This document shows positions 12,669-24,902 of a stretch of 64,000 bases of DNA, piece after piece. The notes below the pieces were generated by a model. The model saw only the letters and a program-made list of their open reading frames with translations. It did not search any database and was not told where the DNA came from. Each line of letters begins with the position of its first letter. Position 1 is the first letter of the stretch. The position numbers were made by a program, and so were the translations under genes. The stretch lies in NCBI GenBank assembly GCA_021234155.1, contig JAJEKV010000002.1, positions 9,983,031-10,047,030 on the forward strand. The letters run 5' to 3'. Source of the DNA: Isoetes taiwanensis. Lineage: Eukaryota > Streptophyta > Lycopodiopsida > Isoetales > Isoetaceae.

Positions 12669-14647
12669 TGATGTTCTTGGAGACCAAGAAGCGAAAGCCT
12701 TACGACCATGTTCGATAGTATAACTTGATAGGATCCTCGAGCCTCGAGAAAAGTGGGAAGATTTTTTCTCACCTTTAGTTTATGCTAAGCTAGTAACAAT
12801 TAAGTGAATTGGAATTTAACAAAGATTAAAAAGAATGAGCCAAAAATTTTCCAAGTATGAGGTGGTCTCCATTTCGCGCTGGTCTTGAGAACTAAATTTT
12901 GTTTTGGAGGCATAATTTGTGAGACAACTCCAGTCAAAAACACCAAACATGAGGAATTTGTGAAAAATAATATGGTAAGGAAGCTATTGAATTCTAAAAG
13001 GTAGAAGGAATTGAGATTTAGAATAGCATGTTTACGATTATCTAAAACCTAGAAAAGTATGAAGGTCCTCACATTCAAGCGCGCAATTGTAAAAAAACTA
13101 AACATTAGTATTATTGGAGCGAGGCATGATGTGAACCAACTATTAGAAAAGTCTGAAATAAGTATATAAGTTTTAGATAAGTTGGTGCCTTAGCATGTTA
13201 AGCAGGCAACTTGAGTTTTGACCTAAAATTCACAAGCTATAAATAGATGCTAGAGGCAACCCACTGTTTCGTCCCGAGCCCTAAATGGCTCTTCCCAACT
13301 TGGCTGATCTCGGTAGCTTTTATCAGATTGACGATCCAGTAAAAGCATGGCGAACCAAGCAGGCCTTGAGGCGTGTACGGAAACCTGGTATGTGACGAGA
13401 ATCGCCGGAAGATGCCGTGAAGGCTGGCGAAGAAGGCGGTCGCCCCGGGCGAGAGCGAACATCCGTCGATTGAAACTTCAACGGCGGCGAGCGGGGAGCG
13501 AGCCCACATCCGCCGGCTCATGGGCGAGAGCGAAAGGAGGTGTATGAAAAATGGCGGGAATCAGCGGCGAGGGGCTCGCCCGAACCATTGACGCACCCAC
13601 GGAAATCTCGGCGGGATGATGGCGGTAGCGAATGCGGAACGTGAGTAGCAGAACCTTAGAAGGTTCATCGAAATGCAGCCCGGCGAAGGAAGACAAAAGA
13701 GGAAAAGGAAGGAAGAGAACAAAAGCGGCCGAGAAAGAAGGAAAGCAAAAGGGGAAGTTAGGTAGGTGGCATAAGGAGAGCGAAGGGCGCGCCAGGAAGG
13801 CCAGCAGAACCCCAACATCATCATCAAGGAGGCGGCAACGTGAACCCCCAAACCCCTCGACGACTCTTAGGGGAGGACTTGCGACTAATCTTTGCGGGTG
13901 GAAGCTCTTCCAAGCACCCGAGGCTGACGGCGGGGAGGTACTGGCGGTGGCACAGGCAACCCGACCGAGACCAAATTTGAAAGCCCCACCGTGCGGCATG
14001 GGATAGAAGAAGCAACCACGACGCGGGGAAGCCTAAATCGCAGAAGCGGTGAAGATCTGAGAGGAAGATGTAGAGAGAGCAGGCCTACATGAAGAAATGG
14101 GAGGCTACAACAAATATTATGAAAGCGGTTTATAGGTTCATGAGGGGAGGCGACCAGCGGCAAACCTTAAAGCATACCACCGAAGCCCAGGTTCCCAAGC
14201 ATACGGAAGAAGTACGTGGGAAAAGGTGGAGAAAACGTTAAGGGAGATTAGACACTTCAGTATGACTTCGGTCTCTAATCCCGGAAGTGCCCCTTAAACG
14301 GTTGGTCGCGTGAAGTGATCTGACCTACGAGAGCGGAACTTTAGAAGAGTCACGGATGGCTGGCAATGCAAGAAGGTGGTGAGAGCAAAAGATAATTTTA
14401 ACATTTTGAAGATTCAACGGCACACTATCCCGTAGCGGAGGTAACCTTAATCACTTTGAAATGAAGACATGAGTCTTACGCGGCCGCGTGGGAGAGCAGC
14501 CCATAAAGAGCTTTTTATTTGTAAATAATTAAAATTTTTTGTAATATAGGCCAATTTTGTGTACCTTGATGACATAAACTTGGTTAATTAGAGCAAATTA
14601 ACTAAGTTTAGCTTTTATTTGAGTGAAATAGGACATTTGGGGTAGAG

Positions 14648-14895
14648 AGACATGATGTCTCGCATTTCGGCGCCTAAATATAAAACAAAAGTTGGTATTG
14701 AGCGAATTTGTGAGACCTAGCCCAACATTAAAAGCAGGCTCCCAAATTGACCAAATAAGGGGGTCGGTCACTAAATTGATGAGCCCATCATCCACCGTGA
14801 GATTTACCCCGAGTTGGACATCTTTGGCGAGAAATGAGGCTGATGTCTCCGCATTTCTGGCCTTTGAGTAAAACAAAAGTTAGTTTTGAGCGCAA
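14648..14895. repeat. Two related segments, about 190 bp apart
   Basis: A stretch at 14650-14705 (GATGTCTCGCATTTC, then AAACAAAAGTTGGTATTGAG) recurs at 14838-14893 (GATGTCTCCGCATTTC, then AAACAAAAGTTAGTTTTGAG). The pair may be two units of a tandem repeat of about 190 bp. Confidence 0.5.
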
Positions 14896-15094
14896 GGCGT
14901 AAGGACCTCTTACCATTTCTTCACGGGACTGTCAAAAGTCACCTTCAACCCTCTTGCATAGCATCTTTTAGGTAACCTAGCCTTGTTCAAGCATCTCCTA
15001 CTATTCCTCAAGCTCTGTTTTATTTCGGATAAGTTAAATTTACCCAATCACAGGAAATTTTCAAGTCATCCAAAAATTAGGGTTTCCCCTTTTC

Positions 15095-15102
15095 TATAAA
15101 TA
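15095..15102 (+). promoter_or_regulatory. TATA-box-like site
   Basis: CTATAAATAGACG is a good match to a plant core promoter. It lies in a locally AT-rich stretch and is followed by ordinary-looking leader sequence. No intact gene follows, so if it is real it probably belongs to an LTR or nested element inside the Ty3/gypsy internal region. Confidence 0.3.
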
Positions 15103-18100
15103 GACGCGTCATTTCTCGAGATAGCACCCTACAAATGCATCACCGCCCTTCTAGCGATTTCCCAACTCCACAGTGCTCTTACTGTAGTTTATTTACCCTC
15201 TTACACCCAATTAATCAATGGCAACTTGATTTCCCACCGGACTAATTACGGCCTCCGGCGCTCATCTTCTTGGCCAGAAGCGGTCGACCAAATCTTCCCG
15301 GATCTTTGCTTAATGAGGTGACGTCAGGGGCAGCACTACATGGGCCTGACTTATAGTAGGAGGTCACGGCGGAACAGCTGAGTGGGGCGGCGCTAGTGCA
15401 GCTCCCCCCTTGTGTAGGATATTTTGTTCCTAGAGCGGTCCTGACGACATTAGAGCGATGTCCCAGGGTATAGCCAAATACCTCTGGAAACAAAGCGCCA
15501 CCCCTTTTGAGCGATGGTCCTAGCTGTCCCAGCAGGACCAAGTACTTCTCTTTCCAGCAAGCGCCTGAAATCTTTCTCACCAGTGCTGCAGTGGGGGAAA
15601 CCTCCATTCCCCCATGGGCGTGGACCCATTAGCCATAGCGTGAGAACAAGGGCTCCTCACAGTCACGAGCAGGAAGGCGGGGAAGGGAAGGAAGAAGACT
15701 TCGGATGAGCGAGGGAGATGCGAGGGAGGAGGAAGGCGATGTCGGTACAAGCCAGCGGAGGAGTGGTGACAAGCGAGGCGAGGGAGTAGCAAGACTTGGC
15801 CGTGAGACTCGGTCGCGCCACCCCTCGGGTTAGGCATCACAAGCCTAGCTCCCCATTGCTCGTCGAAGGTGAGAGTTTACGCTCCTAAGCGACATTCAAA
15901 AAACCTCAGGAGTCACGAGGAGAGATGTCTGGAAACTTCGAAGAGGATTCTTGCCTGACTTCAGAAGAGCAGAACTTGGGCGACTTCGCCGTCCAGGAAG
16001 TCAAACTTCCCCACTCAAGTGAGAGCCAGAGCACTTACGGGGAGAGTTTACCTCAGGCATCCCAAGCCTCTGACAATACTCAGTGATTATGGAAATGAGA
16101 CAAAGGCATGAACAAGCTACCAGAAGCGGAGGAAGAGTTCCTTGCTCTTGAGGAGCAGGATGGCGTCGTATGCGACCTCGAGCATCCCCAGCGGCAAGCT
16201 GTTCTGCCCGGCACTTCCCACGGAGATAGGGCCAGTGATTGACCTGGGGGCTTATTAGCGGTCGAGACTACGAGGCTCACCGCGGTGGAGGTTGATGATT
16301 TGGAGCGAACCGCACGCGGGATCTGCGTGGCGAGAGGACGCGTCACCATAGCGGCAGGTCACTACGCTATTACGCCCGCTGGCGTGGATGGAAGAATGGC
16401 GGTTATCCTGCATGAAGTTCACCCCAGGAAGGCGGAAGAGAATGGCGTTAGCGATTACACTCTCGAGTTAAGTAGAGCATGCCACGATTTACCCCTTAAC
16501 TGCCAAGTATGCGAATCACGGTGAAAGAAGGCTTGTGCTTTTCGGCGTCTTGACTTTCGCCATACGAGCGGGCAAGGCCGGTGTGGCCCGGCTTACACCT
16601 CCCTTGCGCGAGTAGAAGATTTAGCAAAGAGCATTACAGGGTGGATCTCTCAGCCAATGTCCTTGGAACTTGGGCCATTAGGTAGGAGCGGCCAAGTGAA
16701 AAGTTCACTGGAGGATAATCCATACTACTGCGGCATCAGCGAAATGATTACTTGATGAATTCTGATTTCTTGTATTGAGTGTAATATAAAATATAAATAT
16801 AACATTCTCTTGCACTAAATGTTTTGTTGATATATTTTGTGTCCCCTCAACCATGCCAACAAACATAAATAATGCAAGAAAAAGCAGGAAAACTAACCAT
16901 GTAGATATAAACCACTTGTGTGTATGCGGTTAGAGGCACGAGCCTTGAGGAGAGCGGCAATTTGCGGGGAACTGAGGAGAGCGAGAGCCACGCTTGACCC
17001 GCGTCAGGCAAGGAACTGCTTGAAGAATTTGGACAAATGACCCCGAAGAAGAAATATACATGGAAATGAGGGGGCGGACCTGGCGGATATTAAAGGCTTT
17101 GCTAGCGCTGCTTGAGGCGAGGTTAGGTGGGTATGGCTCAATGCCGCCAAGCATCAGCTCGGGAAGCGAGGTAGAGACAAGAAGAGGCAAAGAGAGGAAG
17201 GTTCCCCGGCTTTCGGACTCCTCAGGCTGTTCAGATTGGGCCTTCGATTACGAGGAAAGAAGAAGAAAGAAGCGAAGCGAATAAGAGCGGTGAAAGCGGG
17301 AGGAACCACAGGAGGTGACAAAGGACACCAAGAACCTCGACTACGGAAGAAAGTAGACTACGCATTGGGAAATGTTTGGAAGGCGAGGAAGCTCAGGCGG
17401 GTCTCGAGCAGGTCGAGCATGGAGGCGAGGAAGCGGCAATGAATGGCCGAATACGGCAATGCACATGGTATGAAGGATAAGGATGGCGGGGTGGCAGCGG
17501 CCGGGCACGAAGGGCGTATGCGCATTTTGGTGGAAGGGGCTATGCGAGGCTCATGAAAACTGAGAGATGCTTGCGAGGTTCAAGAAGTTTGCTAAGCCTT
17601 CAATATTCGTCCCAAGAGCACAAGTCGGTATGATCAGTTCCTACAGTGCAGCCAGGCAACAAGTCCCGTCTGAGAAATACCGCGAGAGGAATTTATGAGG
17701 CTAAAATTTTGTATGTGCCAAAGTTAGGAGAGAAGTCACCTTGATGGGAAAGCTACATTGAAGATGCGAATAGGGAGATCACTTAAGCTTGTAAAGGGCA
17801 ATAAACTTGCGAGGAAACGGTATCGAGCGGAGTCCAAGGCTGATAAGTTTGCAAGGAAACGAGGACCTGAGAATAGCGGAAACAGCAGTATTACCAAGAT
17901 AAAGGCAAAGCGGCTGGCCGGTTTTGGCCAGAGAGCGGCCGGCCAGGACGGTGACCCCATATGGTGGCAATCAAGAGCGGCGGGGAGAAAGCGAGGTATC
18001 TTTCGAAACCGAAGCAGGAAGGGTCAAACTACTCCCAAAGCCATGCGATCCTACCCAGGCCATGCCCAAGGAGAAGGCAGGAGTGCATAGGCGGCTTTTA

Positions 18101-19014
18101 GCCGGGTGTTTCCGGCCGAGGCCATAGAGGCAGTATTTGCCCACATATATGTCATGAGTGCGGCGCTAGCAGAGTTGGGAGGTGGGACACACTTTGGTGG
18201 CCGGCAGCCAGTGAGGAAGACATGACTACATTAGGGTGAGTGTCATATCTTTGCCGCCAATATGAATCTGAGCAAGCGAGCGATTATAAAGTAATTTCCG
18301 CGATTAGAAAGGCCAAGGCAAGTCATTTATAGTCACGATAGATTGAGAGTAGCCATAACATCTCCCGGAATGGTTCAAATGTTGAGATTGGAAACCACAT
18401 TTAAGTCAAAACCAAGGCGTTGGTGTAGCAAAGTGGAGGCGATAAAAGGCGGGGCGGGTAAAAAGAATCCAGCTTTGACATGCGACTGCGGGGATTAAGA
18501 TCCGGATAGGCCAGTAATGGGCATTAGCGTGCGACTTGATAATAGGTATGGAGTACCTTGGACGGCGAGGAGCCATTATTGATTAATGGAAGCGGAAGGT
18601 GACCTTCCAACACGCGACGACAAGATCATTGAGATATGGTAAGAAGTTGTTCCCATATGCGGTGTATGTCTTCTAGCAATTTTGTTCAGATTACATCGAG
18701 AGAGTGAGCAAGTAGCATACATCTTCAAGCTTGGTAGTGGTAGGAATTGGAAGGAAGCAAAGACAAGATGCTAGAAGCTAAGAGTTACTTGAGGCAAATA
18801 GCTGATTGATCCGCGGAGTTCCACGATCTCTTTCGGATGAGATCAAGCGGCTCCCTCGCCTTATAGGGGAGTAGAGTGCGAGATAGCACTTTCGAGCAGG
18901 AACAAAGCCAACAAGCAAGGCTCCATATATAGAATGACAGAGGGTTATGCGAATTTGAAAAAGCGATTCTTGAGAACGCCGACCTAGGTTTCATTAGACC
19001 TAGTGTCTACGTAG

Positions 19015-19400
19015 TTTAGGCGCCCATTCTTTTGTCAAGAAGAAGGATGGATCTTTTGAGGATGTGCATAGACTATAGGCAGGTTGGAATAAGCACACCA
19101 TTAAAAGAACAAGTATCTTCAAGATGGGAGCGACTTGATGGACGGCTTCAAGGAGCAAAGATCTTCTCCAAAAATCGACTTGGGTCGAGGTTATCGCCAG
19201 TCACGGATAAAGGAGGATATCCGCAAGGCGCCCGAGGACTGGCGGTATGGGCATTATATGAGTTCCGCGGTGATGCCTTTACGACTATCAAATGCCCACT
19301 TAGCGTTCACTTGAGGCTCATGAGCGATCTTGAGGAGTTCTGGACACCTTTGTGATTGTTTTTCTTTGATGACATTTTGGTGTATAGCGGATCCCTTGAA
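19015..19400 (+). pseudogene. Ty3/gypsy reverse transcriptase remnant
   Basis: The segment reads FVKKKDG, then CIDYRQV, then LQGAKIFSK, a ruined SGYHQ-like block, and RYGHYEF, in the usual Ty3/gypsy order. At 19349-19388 a DDILVYS sequence preceded by FVIVF gives the catalytic aspartate pair. Frame changes occur roughly every 10-30 codons, with small insertions such as extra CG-rich triplets near 19230-19275. The domain would copy element RNA into DNA inside virus-like particles. It is clearly non-functional. Confidence 0.85.
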
Positions 19401-19619
19401 GAGCACGTCGACGAAGGTGCTAGAAAGTTGAAGAAGGCACGGTTATGCGCCCGAAGGTTGTCCGAGTGCCGCCGCCCATGAGAGAAGGTAGAATACGCGG
19501 TCATGTGATCTCGGCGAAGGCATCTCGGCGGACCCGCCAAGATTGAAGCGGTGATTGATTGGTAGGCGCCGAAAGAAGAATGTGCGAGGTGAAGTTTTCT
19601 CGGTCTAGCGGTACTACGG

Positions 19620-20015
19620 GGAAGTTACCGTGAAGAACTTTGCTAAGATAACAGCCGGATACTTGAACTGGCGAGGCGAGAAGGTGAAAAGATTGGGTAG
19701 AGCATTGCTTCGAAAGCCAAGGGGTTTGAATTGTTGAAAAAAGCTCAGCGGCATTGTCTTGACCTTGGGACAGGAGAAAAGATAAGCTTGTAGCAACGGT
19801 CTGATAAGATAGCTCACAGTGCGGTGCTTGTATGCGAAAACGTGTGGTAGCATATGATTCAGGGAAGATGAGCGGCTTAGCCAGAGGCCTTTACCCAACG
19901 CCGATGGGGGTGCTTGCGGTTGTCGAGGGCATTAGAATATAGGCACTATCTCTTGGGAAGAGTTCCAATTGGATCACAGGCCGCCGAGCCTCCAATATGT
20001 ATTCAACCACACCTG
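19620..20015 (+). pseudogene. Ty3/gypsy RNase H region remnant
   Basis: After the reverse transcriptase, the connection segment (VKNFAKI, then LLKKAL) and an RNase H end can be traced: a SRKMSG-like patch, PMGVLAVVEALEYRHYLLG, then HR.SLQYVF with interruptions. This matches the spacing of the domain that removes RNA from the RNA:DNA hybrid in Ty3/gypsy pol. It is frameshifted at several points. Confidence 0.7.
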
Positions 20016-20399
20016 TCGAACCTTGAGATGGATAAGGTTCCTGCGAAGGCCAACTTGATATAGTCCTGGCCGGGGAAGCTCAATGTGGTACTTGAGATCG
20101 CAGCTTTCAAGGCATCCCACGACAACTAGAGTGCATTGCAATGCAATTTTGGCTCTCCGGCTGACTTTGGTAAGAAGGTGAAGAGTCCTTGCCAATGGAT
20201 GTGGATTTGAGGGAAGTATGGACAAACCTCTCTAAGGAGGCTAGAAACGGATAAAAGCGGGGAGACTAGAAAGCATTATAAGAAGGAAGGCAACTTTGTT
20301 ATACCACAAGAACAAGTTATGCGTGCAGAATCATGGTGTAAGGAAGTTGATCCTCTGCAATACGCTATGACCCAATAAATTTGTATCTGGGATTCATGA

Positions 20400-21240
20400 A
20401 AACATATTTCAAAAGTCTTGGCCAGTATTGTGGCAGGGAATGAAGAAGCAAATAGCTACAGCTACATCGAGGAATGTCGGCTATGCCCGGTGAGGCAGTG
20501 AGCAGCTGCCCAGTCGGGGGCGTGGGGAAGCCGATGCTTGATTACTTAAGCGGCTAAGTGGGAGAGTATCGGCATATGGACTTCATCACCGGGACTCCCC
20601 AGAGCGGCGAGGAAATGAGGATGCCTTGATGGTAGTGGTCGACAAGTTGTAGAAGATGGCACATTTTGTGTATGCGGGACATACGGTCACGGCTATGGAT
20701 CTGACAAACTCTTCACAAAGATCGCCGAGGGCTTCATGGCATGCGAGGAGATTATCTCAAGCCGGGGATGTCAAAGTTCATGAGTGCTGGCAAGACCTCT
20801 TTCGGCGATTGAACCAAGCTATCAGCAAACCCGGTATCATCCTGGGGCGGATAACGAGCTGGTGGACCAAACAAGGGATCTTAGAAGACATGCTAGAAAC
20901 TATATGCGGAATAAGCAAAGTATGTGGGAAGAATTTATTCACTTGAGTGGAGTTTGCATACGAGCTAACTTAGCGAGGAATCATCCCAAATGTAGCCATT
21001 TATGATCAATAATGGCTATGATTGCCTAACTCGAGACGCTTGGCACAACCCAGTGTCGAAGTAGTAGAAGTTTAGCGGCGGATGTTGGTAGATATCGCAT
21101 TTCGTGGAAAGGATTGAGGTTATCTGCTAGCAAGAAGTCGTCGAAGAGCATCGTAGGCAGGCATGGCGAGCGGTCGAGAGAGTTCAAAGTTGGAGATGAT
21201 GTATGGCTTTCCGAGATAAAAAGGTGAAATGATTTCCGGG
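20400..21240 (+). pseudogene. Ty3/gypsy integrase remnant
   Basis: Readable blocks in order are: GMKKQIATYIEECRLCP (end of the zinc-binding domain), MDFITG-like, ALMVVVDKL..KMAHFV (first catalytic Asp region), GDVKV.ECWQDLFRR (second Asp region, normally DRDVKF), YHPGADNELVDQT, then MLRNYMRNKQSMWEEFIHL and VEFAY, then YGYDCL-like. These belong to the DDE core of a Ty3/gypsy integrase, which inserts the cDNA into the genome. Many indels and stops interrupt it. The GKT/chromodomain side follows at 21.4 kb. Confidence 0.85.
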
Positions 21241-21369
21241 GTAGCCGATTCTGAAGCTTACTCGAGGTGGGGTGGACCCTTAGGGAATAATCAAGAGTAG
21301 GTAATCAATCCCTCTGAGTTAAATTGCCGGCACACCTAAAGATTCGCCAAGGTCTTCCCGCGTGAGTTT

Positions 21370-21640
21370 GTTGAAGAAGCATATACTCCAAATCGGGAGC
21401 AGAAGTCTTGGCCTCAACGTGTTGAAGCGGAGGAAGCGGTGAAATAGTTCGAAATGATTCTTGATAAAGCTTTCAAGAAGACAAAGGAGGTCGGAGTTCC
21501 TCCAATACTTGGTCGAAGTGGAAACACTTGCCGGTGGGAAAGAGCCTTGGCAGTGGAGTACTTAAGAAGGATTTAGTAAAGTGCCACGGTTTATGGGAGC
21601 AATGGGGCCCAGCGAGAGTCATCTCCAGAAAGAAATGCGG
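21370..21640 (+). pseudogene. Chromodomain-like tail of the integrase
   Basis: After a P..VL-like linker, the segment gives MILDKAFKKT, then EFLQYLVKWKHLPV.E, then a W.V..L-like end, matching the beta strands and aromatic cage region of chromovirus chromodomains, which tether integrase to modified histones. Frameshifts lie on either side of LQYLVKW. The identification rests on this short conserved block and its position at the end of pol. Confidence 0.65.
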
Positions 21641-22508
21641 CTCGAGGCATGTCGATTTGTAGTAGGTTAATTCTTGTATAGATTATCTACAACCTATGCT
21701 TGACAGATTGCATGCATTGTGCAAATGATAGAGACCACTACGGTGATCTCTGGCATTAATTATGTAATGTCAGTATGAGCATGGCCGTTTAGATTAGTGG
21801 AAGGTAGATTAGAAAAGTCTGCCACAATCCCAGGAAGGAGAAAAGAGGTCATTGGGAATGCATTGATAGGAAAGCACCTTTAGCCCCATATATGCTTTGA
21901 TAGGAGGAATCCATCCTTCACGCCCCCGAGAAGGATATCCTCCCCATATTTGAACAGCTAGAGGTGTGAGCATGAAAGCGGCATATAGGCATATGGCTAT
22001 TTGTCTCCCGCGGCCATTATGGAAGATTCATCCTCTTCTATCTTGGGAGATTAGCCATGCATTCATGTAGATAGGTGGGTTGGTCACCATATAACCAAAA
22101 TTTATTAAATAATTAAGCGGTACTTACTAGTGGTAATGTGGCCTGCGAGCCCGATTAGAGCACTCACGGGGAGGGTAAAGAGGAGGAGTCGAGCTCACGA
22201 AGACTTATAACACAAAGGATTTTGTTGGAATATATGTTGCAAAGGAATGCAGAAAAATCTGCTCCGGACAATAACTATAGATATGAAATGTTGAAATTTT
22301 GTCTAATTTAAGATAGTGAATACCTTGTTTAATGATGTTATGAATTGGTAAAGTATTCCATGGTATGATGGCGTGTGTTTTGGAATATTACCTTAGGGTG
22401 AAATGGTAAATGTATAACTATTATATTGTATGCATCACGTTGATTCGCAGTTGATTAGTAAGATCCCAAAGGTGCAGGGGAGACCCGATCTTGCGGACGG
22501 CATCATTT

Positions 22509-22520
22509 AAGGTGGGGAGA
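22509..22520 (+). other. Polypurine tract
   Basis: AAGGTGGGGAGA lies directly before the start of the 3' LTR (22522), as expected for the plus-strand primer of a plant Ty3/gypsy element. Confidence 0.75.
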
Positions 22521-22521
22521 A

Positions 22522-23925
22522 TGTGACGTTCGGCCACGATGCTCACGGTCCCAGGCGTATCATGCTTTGCTTTCCCGAATCCGCAGTACCGCCACTTTCC
22601 GGCTGGCATTAATGCGCCAGCGGATAGCGGGTAAAGTAGCCTAGGGGCAACTTGCTAGGAGTGTTCATATATTATTTAATGTGCACATGCGTGGCGAAAC
22701 ACACCACTTCCATGTTGGCATATTTTGCCACCTAGCCATTAAAGGCAAGTGGGGCCTTTCCAGGTATCCCCATGCCAGGGTGGGTGGCAATTGGAAACCC
22801 TAACCTAAACCCATGTATTTGGGGTAGGAAAGAGCCCTGGCACTGGTTTTTTTAGATCCTTGGGGTTTAGGCTGGGTTTAAGGCGCCCGGGGGCTAGCCC
22901 AGCCTCCCGAGCATTTGCCCAGGCGAGATTAGCCATCGGTTCACACTGAATTTGATCATTTCAGTGAGGATGGTTGTAGACTCGGGTGGGAGGAGCCACT
23001 CAAAGGATGCGAGGGTATTTGGTCCAATTTAATGGCTTAAGCTAGTCTTCTAGTCCTTAGAATCGGTAGGTTTAGACTATTACAAATTGCCCATAGTAGC
23101 TATCTAGATCTTAAGAGCTGGGACAACTAAAAGAACCTAACTCTATGATTAGATCTAGTTCTTGAGTTCTTACGTGATGTATTTGGATGATGTATTTACA
23201 TGAACTCCTTTGTGGGAGGGGTAGAGGCCCTAAAGCTTGTGATTTGAGTCTCCTAGAGTAGCCTCTCCCAGCACCTTGTAGATTAGGCGTGTGCAAGGCC
23301 ACACTGGTTGTGGGTGAAGGGGCGGGCTGGCTAGAGGAGGGTTCATGTCACGACTCTTGAGGCAGTCCCACGGTGTGTAAAGCCTGCAGGGATCATTGTG
23401 ACCCCCAGGTCTAATGGCTTCCCACTTGAGTCACGGGTAAAGGCCTTAAGACTCGGCACTGAGTGAAGTGAATTAGCCACACTTTCCGGTGGGTTAGAAT
23501 ACGGGCGGTGGCCCTCTAGTCACCTTGAGTTAGCATGTAGATCTACGGAGGAGTGATCCCTACACCTTACATGTCAGGCGGGAGGAGGATGAGGCCGAGA
23601 ATAGCCCCTTGGTATGCATCCGTGAGACTCTGATGAGGTCTCAACACTTTACCGGCCTACTACGCAAAGTGTGTGCAGGAGAGGCGGATGGAGTGGATTA
23701 GCCAACCCAATGCCATGTTCTTATGCTAGCCAAATCCATTTGCCATGAATTACATGCCGCGATGAACTACGGAGACCCAGCGGTCAGTCCTCCCCTTGAG
23801 TGCGGCGAGGCCTTGGGTAGGATTCCTATGTGATAATGTGATCTTTGTACATGTCACGGATATGTGGAGGACCATCCTTGAGATGGTCACATGATGTTGA
23901 TGTATGTGCCTCTTGACATGTAACA
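22522..23925 (+). repeat. 3' LTR of the Ty3/gypsy element
   Basis: Starts TGTGACGTTC right after the polypurine tract and ends near ..GACATGTAACA. It aligns with 11092-12460 throughout. Differences from the 5' copy are mostly small insertions and deletions of 1-6 bases. If the 5' LTR really extends to 12654, this copy has lost about 200 bp at its end. Confidence 0.8.
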
Positions 23926-24411
23926 GATTGCGTATTAAGCGGGGAGCAAATCATTTGAAGCGAGGCAAAAGGAATATTAGCAAAGATTCCCTTTTTCTGA
24001 AAAAGGGGCTAAAATGAGAGTTAAAAAAAAAAGATGCATGAAATTCTATTTTGGCCACGAAATGACTAAATTTTTTTTTTTTTACAGCGAAGGAATTGGC
24101 TTTTTTAAAGTGTCACTTTTCTTAGCAAAAAAGAATGTTCTTAAAAGGGTATGTTTTAAGAGAAACTCTAATTTGAGGATAAAATATTTAACAAAAATTG
24201 AAGTAAATGCATGGTAGGCATAGTATTCACCAAAATTTGAAGATAGAATCTTCATATTCACATCAAAATTCTGATCTTTTTCTAAGACTTCGATTATGTG
24301 CAAAAGTGTGAGGAGTGATGAGAGGGATCGGGGCGTCCTCATGATGCATTTTATGCCATCGTCATGCGCTAAGCTACCAGCATCCTTTCGAGAAATTAGC
24401 AGGTTATCTTA

Positions 24412-24622
24412 CATTTAGAATGATATGAGTAGTCATAGATGAAGTTGATGACATGGCAAGTGCCATGTGACCACGCCTAAGTAGCGTCTAGTCAGAGCGA
24501 GACATGTCCCTGCAGTATAGAGGCGTGTCCTTTTGTAGGTACTTACCTATATCGTATTTAAACCCGCGTTTGGCTCATATTATCATTATTCAATATTCTC
24601 CAGTACATTTCTATATTTAAGA
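24412..24622 (+). repeat. 5' LTR of the copia-like element
   Basis: Shares with 26731-26954 the blocks TGATGACATGGCAAGTGCC, TGTGACCAC, CTTTTGTAGGTA.TTACC and TCTATATTTAAGAT. The start is degraded (TTTAGAATGATATGAG against TGTTAGAATATGATATGAG). Confidence 0.75.
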
Positions 24623-24634
24623 TGGTATAAGGCA
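24623..24634 (+). other. Candidate primer binding site
   Basis: TGGTATAAGGCA directly follows the last base shared by the two LTRs and resembles TGGTATCAGAGC, the initiator tRNA-Met complement used by many plant elements. Confidence 0.55.
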
Positions 24635-24714
24635 CGACTCGAATCGATCTGGGAGAAGCGCAGCATGAAAGCAATGCGGCAATGCGTCGAATGAAGTAAG
24701 GGATCACGAAGAAT

Positions 24715-24902
24715 CGGGAATTGTTTGATTATGGAAGAGGAGTTAATGCGGAATTCATTTTGGAAGAAGTTATTAAGGAGGAAAAACGACTGAAGAGTCA
24801 CGAAAGGAATTTCTGGCTTGAGGAAGCGAAAGGTGGTTGGGAGAATTCTTTTATAGGCGAGAATGAACCATGCGAGAAGGGAAGAAGAAAGAATGGTGGT
24901 TA
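24715..24902 (+). pseudogene. Copia-type gag-like fragment
   Basis: One frame reads FILEEVIKEEKRLK, close to the LTLEEVISALL.EEKR-type segment found near the end of the Gag core of plant copia elements. It continues with acidic and basic residues for about 35 codons to a stop. No CCHC knuckle follows. The call rests on this single short match and on the LTR context. Confidence 0.4.

Larger units (their letters stand above)
12670..19000 (+). other. Ty3/gypsy leader, gag and protease region, unreadable
   Basis: By position this should encode Gag and the aspartic protease. I can only see basic, Arg/Lys-rich short frames (for example 13632-14006 and 17758-18090) and a Cys-containing patch near 18105-18180 that might be a ruined zinc knuckle. 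Neither a CX2CX4HX4C motif nor a DSGAS-type protease motif is legible. GC content and GCGG-type triplets are unusually high at 13.3-14.2 and 16.9-18.6 kb. AT-rich, non-coding stretches at 12.7-13.2, 14.5-15.2 and 16.74-16.92 kb suggest spacers or nested insertions. Confidence 0.4.
11092..23925 (+). mobile_element. Decayed Ty3/gypsy retrotransposon, chromovirus type
   Basis: Two related long terminal repeats enclose about 9.9 kb holding, in the right order for Ty3/gypsy, remnants of reverse transcriptase (19.0-19.4 kb), RNase H (19.6-20.0 kb), integrase (20.4-21.2 kb) and a chromodomain-like tail (21.4-21.6 kb). A polypurine tract abuts the right LTR, and a TGGTATCAG primer-binding-like site follows the left one. 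The domain order, with integrase after RNase H, excludes Ty1/copia. The chromodomain-like tail places it among chromoviruses. All domains are broken by many small indels, so no protein could be made. The internal region is longer than usual and may hold nested insertions between 12.7 and 18.6 kb. Confidence 0.85.

Noticed and set aside
13237-14163. Several overlapping frames of 90-170 codons on both strands
   Set aside because: The stretch is GC-rich, which makes stops rare. None shows a domain, and it lies inside the Ty3/gypsy internal region.
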